Below the pieces are notes generated by a model that did not search any database, was not told where the DNA came from, and saw nothing but the letters and a program-made list of their open reading frames with translations. A DNA stretch of 64,000 bases from Ruminococcus sp. GTDB lineage: Bacteria; Bacillota; Clostridia; Oscillospirales; Ruminococcaceae. Shown here piece by piece: positions 1 to 7,205 of this stretch. Location of the stretch: contig JAFUAO010000079.1 of the NCBI GenBank assembly GCA_017460665.1, positions 22,810 to 86,809 on the forward strand, given 5' to 3'. Within the stretch, counting starts at the first letter, position 1, and the number at the start of each line of letters is the position of its first letter. A program made the position numbers and the translations under genes.

Positions 1-119
1 TATCCTCCGAAAATCAAGCATAAAAAACCGTTCCGGCCCACATTTCCGGTAAGTCTCCCTGCTTTTTCGGCGGGACAGAGGCTGAGGATATATTTGCAGA
101 AATTTTGCACTCTCTGCGG

Positions 120-148
120 TTGCAATTTCATTTTGAGTATGTTATAAT
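120..148 (+). promoter_or_regulatory. sigmaA-type promoter of rlmB
   Basis: The −35 TTGCAA (120-125) and −10 TATAAT (143-148) are separated by 17 bp and lie 82 bases before the rlmB start. Bases 1-119 hold no gene I can support. The minus strand reads GGAGGATA at 8-1, a ribosome binding site, so a divergent gene may begin just left of the window. Confidence 0.8.
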
Positions 149-230
149 ATAAGTTGACCGCAATTATCCTCCCGCTTTTGGGAGAGATCAGGCTCTGCGG
201 GCCAAACAGAACAAAAGGAGACCGGTTTTT

Positions 231-1013
231 TTGCCGGAAAAGAAAGATATGGAGAATAAAAATAACACCGGGACTGCCGATGAGAACATCATCGTCGGCA
301 GAAATCCCGTCATCGAGGCGCTCAAGTCTGACGCCCCGATCGATACGATATATATCTGCGGGAACGGCGGCAGCCTCGGGCTGATCCGCAAGCTGGCAAG
401 AGAGAAAGACGTGGTCGTCAAGGACGCTCAGCAGAAAAAGCTGGACCAGCTCTCGGGAGGCGCCTCTCATCAGGGCGTCGCAGCTATAGGTGCCTGCGGC
501 GAGTATGTCTCGCTGGAGGACATCTTAGAGGTCTCCGCAAAAAAGGGCACTGCGCCATTCATCATCATCTGCGATGAGATCGAGGACCCCCATAACCTGG
601 GTGCCATTATCCGTACCGCTGAGACCTCCGGCGCCGACGGGATCGTTATCCCCAAGCGCAGGAGCGCAAGCCTCAATGCGACGGTCTTCAAGACCTCTGC
701 CGGGGCCGCAAGCTACGTCCCTGTGGCAAGAGTGCCTAACCTTGCTGCCGCTATCGACAAGCTCAAGGACAACGGCGTGTGGATCTTCGGGACCGACGCC
801 TCGGGCAGCGACTACTCCCAGACCGACTTCACAGGGGCCTGCGGACTGGTCATCGGCTCGGAGGGCTTCGGCATCAGCAGGCTCATCCAGAAAAAATGCG
901 ACCATATGGTGAAGCTGCCCATGCTCGGCAGGATAAATTCGCTCAATGCGTCTGTGGCAGCGGGCATCTTCATGTATGAAGTGCTCCGCCAGCGCAGAGC
1001 CGCCGGAAAGTAA
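231..1013 (+). CDS. rlmB: TrmH/SpoU-family rRNA 2'-O-methyltransferase (RlmB-like)
   Basis: This is a SpoU/TrmH knotted methyltransferase that transfers a methyl group from SAM to a ribose 2'-hydroxyl; RlmB acts on 23S rRNA, but the exact target nucleotide is inferred. An N-terminal substrate-binding domain (residues ~20-95, opening IIVGRNPVIEAL) precedes the three SpoU motifs: EDPHNLGAIIRTAE at ~118, VIGSEGFGIS at ~206 and LPMLGRINSLNASVAAG at ~229. The length of 260 aa is normal for the family. A TTG start at 231 is chosen because GGAG lies 10 bases upstream; the in-frame ATG at 249 has a poorer site. The next gene follows after 11 bases, so the two are probably co-transcribed. Confidence 0.88.
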   Translation: MPEKKDMENKNNTGTADENIIVGRNPVIEALKSDAPIDTIYICGNGGSLGLIRKLAREKDVVVKDAQQKKLDQLSGGASHQGVAAIGACGEYVSLEDILEVSAKKGTAPFIIICDEIEDPHNLGAIIRTAETSGADGIVIPKRRSASLNATVFKTSAGAASYVPVARVPNLAAAIDKLKDNGVWIFGTDASGSDYSQTDFTGACGLVIGSEGFGISRLIQKKCDHMVKLPMLGRINSLNASVAAGIFMYEVLRQRRAAGK

Positions 1014-1024
1014 GGAGGCTCATT

Positions 1025-3547
1025 ATGTCAGATCAGAAGCTCTCTCTGGAGGATATCCTGGATCAGTATACCCCGGAGGACGAGGAGGCGCCGGCTCCCC
1101 ATGTGGGGAGGGTGGACGCCCAGAAGATAATCAACCAAACTATCGCAAAGACCGAGGCAGAGGCTGCTGCCGCTGCCCAGCAAAAGCCAGTTTCTCATGA
1201 GAAGAACGAGCTCTTCGACGGCGCAAAGCGCAGTCAGGAGCCGGCCAACGAGTTCAAGCCGGCGGACCTCTCCAAAAAGACCGTGGCCTTCGTAAGCTCA
1301 GACGGCCTCAGCGAGATACGCTCGGCTCCCGTGAAGAAGCCGGCGGTGGAGGCTCCTGCTCCGGTACAGGGGGAGGCTCCCAAGATCCGGAGGATGACTG
1401 AGTCCACCCGTGCCCGTGAAGCGGAGAAGATGAAGACCGCAAAGCGCAGCAAGCGCAAGCGCTCCTCCTATACCTATCGGAAGGAGACCCCAGACGGCGA
1501 GTTCATCTACGATCCGCCCCAGGTCCAGAAGAAAAAGCGCAGCCGCAGACAGATCATCGACGAGGCCGAGAACCCGGAGAACAGACTGTTCACCACGGAT
1601 ATAGTCCCCTCGCCTGCTGCACTGGAGGCCGCAAGGCCCGTGGAGCCGGCCCCGAGAGCTGAAAAGACCAGCATCGACCTGACCCAGCGCCCCGAGGTGG
1701 ACGCCAGCGATCTGGACGTGCATATCACTCAGGAAACAGAGGAGTACGTTAAGGCCAGCACTCACAAAAAGCGCACTAAGCGCATCGTGGATTTCAACTA
1801 CTACGGCGACGTAGAGGACGTGGGAAGGGATATTTTCGAGCTGAAAGGCATCATCTCCACAAGAGTCGCCACCCTTGCTCTGGCCTCGTTCCTGAGCCTT
1901 TATATGACCATTTGCAGCCAGTTTGAGCTGCCTATCATCGAGATACTCAGCATAAAGAGCATCACCACCTACCTGCTGGCTCATCTGGTGCTGGGAGCGA
2001 TCTCGCTGCTGATCTCTGCACCGGTGATCAGCAAGGGCGTCAAGAACCTGTTCCTGCTGAAGGCGGACAGCGACTCCATGACCGCCATGACAGCCATAGT
2101 CTGCATAATCTCACTGGTCACGGCATTTTTCCGGAAGGACATGGCTCTGGCTCAGACCATACATATCTATATGCCGGTGGGGATCCTGGCGCTGTTCATA
2201 AACGCTGCGGGCAAGGACCTGATCATCAGGCGTGCCGCAAGGAATTTCCGCTTCGTCTCAAAGGAGTTCGACCGTCACGGCGTGGTCTACGTCCGGGACG
2301 AGGAGCGTGCAGAGCGCCTCACAAGGGGAACTCTCGGCGACTTCCCGATCCTTGCGAAAATGCGCCGCACCGACTTTCTGACCGACTTCCTCAGGTACAC
2401 CTACTCCTCGGACATCACCGACGCCTTCTGCAAGAGGGCGGCTCCGGCCTGCCTGATCTTCTCGGCGCTGGTGTCCGTTTTCCTGACCCTGTTCCGAATG
2501 GGAACTTTGGCGTCAGTCGATTCCGCCGCCTTCGGCTTCTCCATATTCAGCATGATGATCTGCGCTTCGAGCTGTATCTCCATGCCATTCGTGGTGAACA
2601 TACCCCTTGAGCAGGTCTCACGGAAGGCTCTAAAGAACAAGGGCATTATGCTTGGGTATCAGAGCGTTGACGACCTTTACGACTGCAACTGCGTGCTGGT
2701 GGACGCCGACACCCTCTTCCCCGAAAGGACCGTGAAGCTGGGCGGTATCAAGGTGTTCTCCAACACAAAGATCGATGAGGCCCTGCTGGAAGCTGCCAGC
2801 CTTGCGACTCACGCCGGGAGCATCATGCGCCAGCTCTTCGCCGACGTCACCGCCGGCAAGGAGGATATACTCTACCCGATCGAGAATTTCTCCATCGAGG
2901 AGGGCATGGGGCTCTGCGGCTGGACCAACAACAAGCGTATCCTGCTGGGAAGCCGTGAGCTGATGACCAGCCACAACATCGAGGGCATCCCCTCAAAGGC
3001 AAACGAGGCGGAGTTCACCGCCGGCGGCCAGAAGGCGCTGTACCTCTCTGTTTCGGGAAATCTGGCGGCTATGTTCATCGTGGATATAGCTGCCGACCGG
3101 TACGTCAAGCGCTGGGCAAAGCGCCTGTGCAAGAGCAAGGTCTTCCTCATCGTCAAGAGCATCGACCCCTGCGTCACAGCAAAGCTGATCTCGTCGCTCT
3201 TCGGTGTGCCGGAGGGCATGGTGAGGGTCCTCCCTCAGAAGCTCCACGAGGACTTCGACTACGAGACCAGAAAGGCCACCCGCCTGAGCGCTTCCATGGC
3301 CTGCACCGGACGCTTCTCGTCCCTGGCCCAGCTCATTCTTGGCACGAAGATCGTCCATTCCTCCGCAGTTGTGGGCCTGATCCTGCAAACTGCCTCGATC
3401 CTTCTGGGTCTGGGGCTGTGTATGCTGCTGATACTGTCGAAGGCCTTTGAGTTCGACTACTTCTATATGTCCGCCTTCGCAATGATCATCTACAACGCAG
3501 CGTGGGCGATCCTGACATACATCGGCGTGAGCATAAAGAAACTGTAA
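1025..3547 (+). CDS. P1-type-ATPase-like membrane protein lacking catalytic motifs
   Basis: The 840-residue protein starts with ~265 residues of charged, Ala/Lys/Arg-rich, probably disordered cytoplasmic sequence. About eight hydrophobic segments follow (roughly 280-300, 312-338, 350-370, 379-400, 475-497, 500-530, and two after 770). After segment six the order matches heavy-metal-type P-type ATPases: a KALKNKGIMLGYQSVDDL stretch, then NCVLVDADTLFP where VVFDKTGTLT is expected, then an N-domain-like EGMGLCGWTNNKRILLGSRELM near 625-645. The phosphorylated Asp position (~560) is kept, but the K-T-G-T context is gone, and no GDGxND motif is visible before the last membrane pair. I read it as a pseudo-ATPase; its role is unknown. 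GGAGG lies just before the ATG. Confidence 0.6.
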   Translation: MSDQKLSLEDILDQYTPEDEEAPAPHVGRVDAQKIINQTIAKTEAEAAAAAQQKPVSHEKNELFDGAKRSQEPANEFKPADLSKKTVAFVSSDGLSEIRSAPVKKPAVEAPAPVQGEAPKIRRMTESTRAREAEKMKTAKRSKRKRSSYTYRKETPDGEFIYDPPQVQKKKRSRRQIIDEAENPENRLFTTDIVPSPAALEAARPVEPAPRAEKTSIDLTQRPEVDASDLDVHITQETEEYVKASTHKKRTKRIVDFNYYGDVEDVGRDIFELKGIISTRVATLALASFLSLYMTICSQFELPIIEILSIKSITTYLLAHLVLGAISLLISAPVISKGVKNLFLLKADSDSMTAMTAIVCIISLVTAFFRKDMALAQTIHIYMPVGILALFINAAGKDLIIRRAARNFRFVSKEFDRHGVVYVRDEERAERLTRGTLGDFPILAKMRRTDFLTDFLRYTYSSDITDAFCKRAAPACLIFSALVSVFLTLFRMGTLASVDSAAFGFSIFSMMICASSCISMPFVVNIPLEQVSRKALKNKGIMLGYQSVDDLYDCNCVLVDADTLFPERTVKLGGIKVFSNTKIDEALLEAASLATHAGSIMRQLFADVTAGKEDILYPIENFSIEEGMGLCGWTNNKRILLGSRELMTSHNIEGIPSKANEAEFTAGGQKALYLSVSGNLAAMFIVDIAADRYVKRWAKRLCKSKVFLIVKSIDPCVTAKLISSLFGVPEGMVRVLPQKLHEDFDYETRKATRLSASMACTGRFSSLAQLILGTKIVHSSAVVGLILQTASILLGLGLCMLLILSKAFEFDYFYMSAFAMIIYNAAWAILTYIGVSIKKL

Positions 3548-3553
3548 ACCGAA

Positions 3554-3593
3554 GGACCTGCGTCGGAGAGCTCCGGTGCAGGTCGCCTTTTTT
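3554..3593 (+). terminator. intrinsic terminator after the P-type-ATPase-like gene
   Basis: The arms GGACCTGC (3554-3561) and GCAGGTC (3578-3584) form a hairpin followed by TTTTTT (3588-3593), 10 bases after the stop codon. It may be leaky, because no clear separate promoter for the next gene is visible. Confidence 0.75.
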
Positions 3594-3607
3594 GAAAGGA
3601 GAGCAAA

Positions 3608-5077
3608 ATGTCTGACAGAAATAAAAACAGACACGGCAGCAAAAAGCCGGCGAACACAGACAACGAAAGCACAATGTACATACCCTCCGGCCAGCCCGGG
3701 CAGCAGCAGAGATATACCGCTCCGCCGCCTCAGCCCAGACAGCCTCAACAGGGCGGACAGTATTACGGCCAGCAGCCCCAACAGGGCGGCCAGTATTACG
3801 GTCAGCAGCCCCAACAGGGCGGCCAGTATTACGGCCAGCAGCCTCAGCAGGGCGGTCAGTATTACGGCCAGCAACCTCAGCGGGGCGGACAGTACTACGG
3901 TCAGCAGCCCCAGCAGGGCGGTCAGTACTACGGTCAGCCCGGACAGCAGCGGCAGGGCTACACGGCTCCTCCGCCTCAGCAGCCCTACTACTCCGACCCG
4001 AACCGCCGCCAGCAGGCTCCCCAGCAAAGGCCTCCCCAGCAGAGGCCTGTCCAGCAGCGCCCCGCCCAGCCAAGACCTCAGCGGCCTGCTCAGGAGGCTC
4101 CCCGAAAGAAAAAGAAGAAGCACAAGAGCATCGTCGGCAAGGTCATCAGGCGTGTGATCCTCTCCCTGCTGACGCTGCTGATACTCCTCTTCGGGATCTA
4201 TTCCTGCGTTTCGATCGGAGTCATCAAGAAGATGAACTACGTCCCCGACAGCGGCCGTGACCGCACCGCCGGAGCCCTCAGCGCACCCTATGTCAGGAGC
4301 GTTCTCCTGATCGGCACCGACGGCCGGAGCCTCACCGAGCAGGGGCGGTCAGACACCATGATCCTGCTCTCGCTCAACAGCCGCACCAATGAGCTGTCTA
4401 TGACCTCGTTCATGCGTGACTGCTATGTGGAGATCCCCGGCTACGGCATGGACAAGCTCAATGCCGCCTATTCCTACGGGGGAGCTACCCTCCTCATGGA
4501 CACGATCGAACGGAATTTCAACGTCCAGATCGACGACTACGTTTCCATAAACTTCCTGTCCTTCGCCTCGATCGTTGACTCGGTGGGAGGCATCGACGTG
4601 AACGTTTCCGATGCGGAGGCCGGCGAGATCAACACGATCCTCCAGGCCGAGGTCAATGAGATCATGGGCGACGCCGTGGACGACGACCTGCTGTCCTCCG
4701 GCGGAAAGCTCCACCTAAACGGCAAGCAGGCCCTCTCCTACGCCCGTATCCGCTACATCGGCAACGCCGACTTTGAGCGGACCCAGCGCCAGCGTGAGGT
4801 CATAGAGAAGGTGCTGGACAAGATCAAGACCCTAAAGCCCAGTATCCTCTCCAACATCACTAAGAACGTCATGCCTCAGGTCACCACGAATATGGACTCG
4901 ATCCAGCTCTATGTGCTGTCTCTGCGGCTGCCCTTTGCGGCAAGGTACGACAGGGTGCAGCTCCAGATCCCGGCCGAGGGGACCTATTACGGCGAGAGCA
5001 CCAGCGCCGGCGACGCTCTTATCCTGGACTTCGGTCAAAACTACGACATCATAAATGAGAAGGTCTTCGGACAGTAA
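3608..5077 (+). CDS. LytR-CpsA-Psr (LCP) family cell-wall glycopolymer ligase
   Basis: LCP proteins attach teichoic acid-like or capsular polymers to peptidoglycan outside the membrane. Residues 1-165 are a Gln/Pro/Gly/Tyr-rich, probably disordered cytoplasmic tail holding six 11-residue repeats. A basic stretch (~155-176) precedes one membrane helix (~178-203). The LCP domain runs from ~225 to ~410, with LLIGTDGR, GRSDTMILLSL, SFMRDCYVEIPG, DKLNAAYSYGG, VGGIDV and the late ALSYARIRY...DFERTQRQREVI block whose Arg/Asp residues bind the polyprenyl pyrophosphate. AAAGGAG lies seven bases before the ATG. The repeat-rich cytoplasmic tail is far longer than usual. Confidence 0.9.
   Translation: MSDRNKNRHGSKKPANTDNESTMYIPSGQPGQQQRYTAPPPQPRQPQQGGQYYGQQPQQGGQYYGQQPQQGGQYYGQQPQQGGQYYGQQPQRGGQYYGQQPQQGGQYYGQPGQQRQGYTAPPPQQPYYSDPNRRQQAPQQRPPQQRPVQQRPAQPRPQRPAQEAPRKKKKKHKSIVGKVIRRVILSLLTLLILLFGIYSCVSIGVIKKMNYVPDSGRDRTAGALSAPYVRSVLLIGTDGRSLTEQGRSDTMILLSLNSRTNELSMTSFMRDCYVEIPGYGMDKLNAAYSYGGATLLMDTIERNFNVQIDDYVSINFLSFASIVDSVGGIDVNVSDAEAGEINTILQAEVNEIMGDAVDDDLLSSGGKLHLNGKQALSYARIRYIGNADFERTQRQREVIEKVLDKIKTLKPSILSNITKNVMPQVTTNMDSIQLYVLSLRLPFAARYDRVQLQIPAEGTYYGESTSAGDALILDFGQNYDIINEKVFGQ
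3740..3937 (+). repeat. six tandem 33-bp repeats coding QPQQGGQYYGQ
   Basis: Six in-frame copies of an 11-residue unit occupy residues 45-110 of the LCP protein. Copy five has Arg in place of the fourth Gln. Synonymous differences between copies show they are not all recent. Copy number could vary by slippage. Confidence 0.9.
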
Positions 5078-5102
5078 ATTAGGTCTTCGCAGAAATTTTT
5101 AT

Positions 5103-5131
5103 TTGAAAGCAGCGGAGTTTTCCGCTATGAT
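5103..5131 (+). promoter_or_regulatory. sigmaA-type promoter of the rtcB leader
   Basis: TTGAAA (5103-5108) and TATGAT (5126-5131) have a 17-bp spacer. A transcript from about 5138 would first cover a short ORF and a terminator before reaching rtcB. Confidence 0.8.
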
Positions 5132-5162
5132 ATAGCTATACTACGAAAGGACGGTGAGCACC

Positions 5163-5243
5163 ATGACCAAAAGCCATTATCTGCACGAAAACACAAAACT
5201 CAACACTATGAAAACGCATGGAGTTCGCCTGCATAGAGCTTAG
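5163..5243 (+). CDS. 26-codon leader ORF upstream of rtcB
   Basis: An ATG with upstream AAAGGA and GGTGAG opens a 26-codon reading frame that begins MTKSHYLHENTK and ends THGVRLHRA. It has four histidines (positions 5, 8, 19, 24), is basic and has no hydrophobic segment. It sits between a good promoter and an intrinsic terminator that ends 23 bases before the rtcB start. This is the layout of an attenuator leader peptide. Alternatively it is a free-standing small protein, or a chance frame in a regulatory RNA. I do not recognise the peptide. Confidence 0.45.
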   Translation: MTKSHYLHENTKLNTMKTHGVRLHRA

Positions 5244-5268
5244 TACAGCCGTACCATAACGCTTTTTG

Positions 5269-5296
5269 CGCCTCTGCCCGTGCAGAGGCGTTTTTT
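5269..5296 (+). terminator. terminator or attenuator ahead of rtcB
   Basis: CGCCTCTGC (5269-5277) pairs perfectly with GCAGAGGCG (5282-5290), followed by six Ts. A CGCCT inside the leader ORF (5226-5230) could pair with the AGGCG of the 3' arm, which would allow a weak alternative fold. That second pairing is inference. Confidence 0.8.
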
Positions 5297-5319
5297 GCAG
5301 GCCCTCCGGAAAGGAAGCT

Positions 5320-6525
5320 ATGTTTACTATCGAAGGAAATGCCAATACCGCAAAGGTATTCACCGACGCTGCGGAGGAGACCGCCTGCCGCCAGATCCGG
5401 GAGCTCTGTGATCAGAGCTGGACTGCGGGCTCTAAGATCCGCATCATGCCCGACGTCCACGCAGGCGCCGGCTGCACTATCGGCACCACTATGACTATCA
5501 CCGACAAGGCCGTGCCCAACTTGGTCGGGGTCGATATCGGATGTGGCCTCGAGGTGGCTGTGCTCAAGGAGACCCACATCGAGGTCCAGAAGCTGGATAA
5601 GCTGATCTACAGCAATATCCCCTCAGGCTTCGACGTAAGGGAAACTCCCCACCGCTTCGCTCAAGAGTTCGACCTGACGGAGCTTAGCTGCTATGACAAG
5701 ATCAACACTCGCCGGGCCCTCCATAGCATAGGCACCCTTGGCGGCGGAAACCACTTCATCGAGGCCGACAAGGGCAGCTACGGCTCAGTGTACATCGTGA
5801 TCCACTCCGGATCTCGTCATCTGGGGCTGGAGGTGGCTCACTGGTACCAGGAGGAGGCCTTCCGGCGGCTCAACGGCTGCTCAAAGCCCGACCTTGACGC
5901 CGTTATCGCTCAGATGAAGGCTCAGGGCAGGGAAAAGGAGATCCAGTCCGAGCTCACACGGCTGAAGACCGAGATCCGCACCGCCGTTCCCAGGCAGCTC
6001 GCCTACTGCGAGGGAGAGCTCTTCGACCAGTATATCCACGACATGAAGCTGGTCCAGCACTTCGCCATGCTCAACCGCAAGGCCATGATGGACGAGATCA
6101 TCAGGGGTATGCACCTCCACGTCAAGGAGCAGTTCACCACGATCCACAACTACATCGACACCGACGAGATGATCCTGAGAAAGGGCGCTGTTTCCGCAAA
6201 GAAGGGCGAGAAGCTGATCATCCCCATAAACATGAGGGACGGGAGCCTGATTTGTATCGGCAGAGGCGACCCCGACTGGAACTTCTCCGCTCCCCACGGC
6301 GCCGGAAGACTGATGTCCCGGAGCCAGGCCCGGAGCACCTTCACCGTGTCGGAATTCAAGAAGCAGATGGACGGGATCTATACCACCTCAGTAAACTCCG
6401 GAACTATCGACGAGTGCCCCATGGCCTACAAGCCGATCGAGGACATCGTTGACAATATAGGCGATACGGTGGAGATCACGGAGGTGATCAAGCCCATTTA
6501 CAATTTCAAGGCAGGTGATCAGTGA
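5320..6525 (+). CDS. rtcB: RtcB-family RNA ligase
   Basis: RtcB joins RNA 2',3'-cyclic phosphate or 3'-phosphate ends to 5'-OH ends using GTP and Mn2+, typically repairing cleaved tRNA or rRNA. Visible motifs are MPDVHAGAGCTIG (~45), NLVGVDIGCG with the metal-binding Asp and Cys (~66-75), GGGNHFIE (~141) and PHGAGRLMSR (~326) carrying the histidine nucleophile that takes GMP. At 401 aa it is of the shorter bacterial type. The ATG at 5320 is chosen over an upstream in-frame start because AAGGAAG precedes it and the family start aligns here. The stop overlaps the next start (TGATG), so the GNAT gene is coupled. Confidence 0.92.
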   Translation: MFTIEGNANTAKVFTDAAEETACRQIRELCDQSWTAGSKIRIMPDVHAGAGCTIGTTMTITDKAVPNLVGVDIGCGLEVAVLKETHIEVQKLDKLIYSNIPSGFDVRETPHRFAQEFDLTELSCYDKINTRRALHSIGTLGGGNHFIEADKGSYGSVYIVIHSGSRHLGLEVAHWYQEEAFRRLNGCSKPDLDAVIAQMKAQGREKEIQSELTRLKTEIRTAVPRQLAYCEGELFDQYIHDMKLVQHFAMLNRKAMMDEIIRGMHLHVKEQFTTIHNYIDTDEMILRKGAVSAKKGEKLIIPINMRDGSLICIGRGDPDWNFSAPHGAGRLMSRSQARSTFTVSEFKKQMDGIYTTSVNSGTIDECPMAYKPIEDIVDNIGDTVEITEVIKPIYNFKAGDQ

Positions 6526-6998
6526 TGACCGTTCAGATCCTTGTACCCGGCTCGGAGCTTTGGGAGCGGACCATAGCCTTTGCTGAGGGCTGCTCCTGGC
6601 GGGCAGGAAGAGAGCTCTCCCGGCAGATGAGGGAGGGCAGCTTCCGGGGCTGGGAGAGGGTCTTCGCCGCCGTTTCCAACGGGGAGCCTGTGGGCTTCTG
6701 CACCCTTACAGAGAAGGACTGCTGCCCTGCGGAGCTCCCGTGGTCCCCTTTCATCGGCTTCGTTTTCGTAGACGAGGCCTTCCGTGGAAGGCGGATCTCT
6801 CAGGCCCTGATAAACGCTGCCTCCGCCTATGCCGGGAGCCTCGGCTCCTGTCAGGTCTTTGCGGTCAGCGGCGAGGAGGGCCTTTATGAAAAGCTCGGTC
6901 TCACGAGACTGACCATGATCCAGACCATTTACGGCGAGACAGAGCAGCTCTTCGTCATGAATATCGGAGGTAACAATGGAGAAATTCGTTCCCTTTGA
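6525..6998 (+). CDS. GNAT-family acetyltransferase
   Basis: A 157-residue GNAT-fold enzyme that would move an acetyl group from acetyl-CoA to an unknown substrate. The supporting motifs are GEPVGFCTL (beta strand 4), IGFVFVDEAFRGRRISQALI with the acetyl-CoA pyrophosphate loop R-G-R-R-I-S (~85-100), and a late GLYEKLGL block. It starts at the ATG that overlaps the rtcB stop; a GTG one codon earlier is possible. Its end overlaps the next small gene by 23 bases, so rtcB, this gene and the 55-aa gene form one operon. Confidence 0.8.
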   Translation: MTVQILVPGSELWERTIAFAEGCSWRAGRELSRQMREGSFRGWERVFAAVSNGEPVGFCTLTEKDCCPAELPWSPFIGFVFVDEAFRGRRISQALINAASAYAGSLGSCQVFAVSGEEGLYEKLGLTRLTMIQTIYGETEQLFVMNIGGNNGEIRSL

Positions 6999-7143
6999 GA
7001 AGCTCAGCAAAAAAGCGCAGCGGAAGATCAACTCCGCAAGGCGCCGGGACTGGAACGGCCTTGACCCCACGACCCGTGTGGTCCCCGAGGAAAAGAAGGT
7101 CTACAAGCGCAAGCCCAAGCACCCTGTGAGCTTCGATGAATAA
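6976..7143 (+). CDS. 55-aa basic conserved-type small protein
   Basis: ATG at 6976 follows GGAGG by five bases, inside the end of the GNAT gene, and the frame is open to TAA at 7141. The product begins MEKFVPFEKLSKKAQRKIN and is rich in Lys and Arg with a DPTTRVVP stretch in the middle. It has no signal peptide or membrane helix. Charge and size suggest binding to RNA or ribosomes, but that is inference. It is the last gene before a strong terminator. Confidence 0.7.
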   Translation: MEKFVPFEKLSKKAQRKINSARRRDWNGLDPTTRVVPEEKKVYKRKPKHPVSFDE

Positions 7144-7146
7144 AGC

Positions 7147-7184
7147 AAAAGCTCCTAAGAAAGACAGCTTTCTTAGGAGCTTTT
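7147..7184. terminator. bidirectional terminator between convergent operons
   Basis: A 17-bp perfect stem (7147-7163 with 7168-7184, loop ACAG) has A-runs on one side and T-runs on the other. It can therefore end both the rtcB operon (+) and the surface-protein operon (−). Confidence 0.9.
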
Positions 7185-7205
7185 GTTGTATTGCCAGTCA
7201 GCAGA

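Noticed and set aside
3740-3937. Regular 33-bp repeats as a CRISPR array
   Set aside because: There are no spacers; the repeats are contiguous, in frame and coding. No other CRISPR-like array was seen in the window.
2993-4123. Long minus-strand frame opposite the P-type-ATPase-like and LCP genes
   Set aside because: It is the antisense of the 33-bp repeat and GC-rich coding DNA; it has Leu/Arg-rich low-complexity translation and no ribosome binding site.
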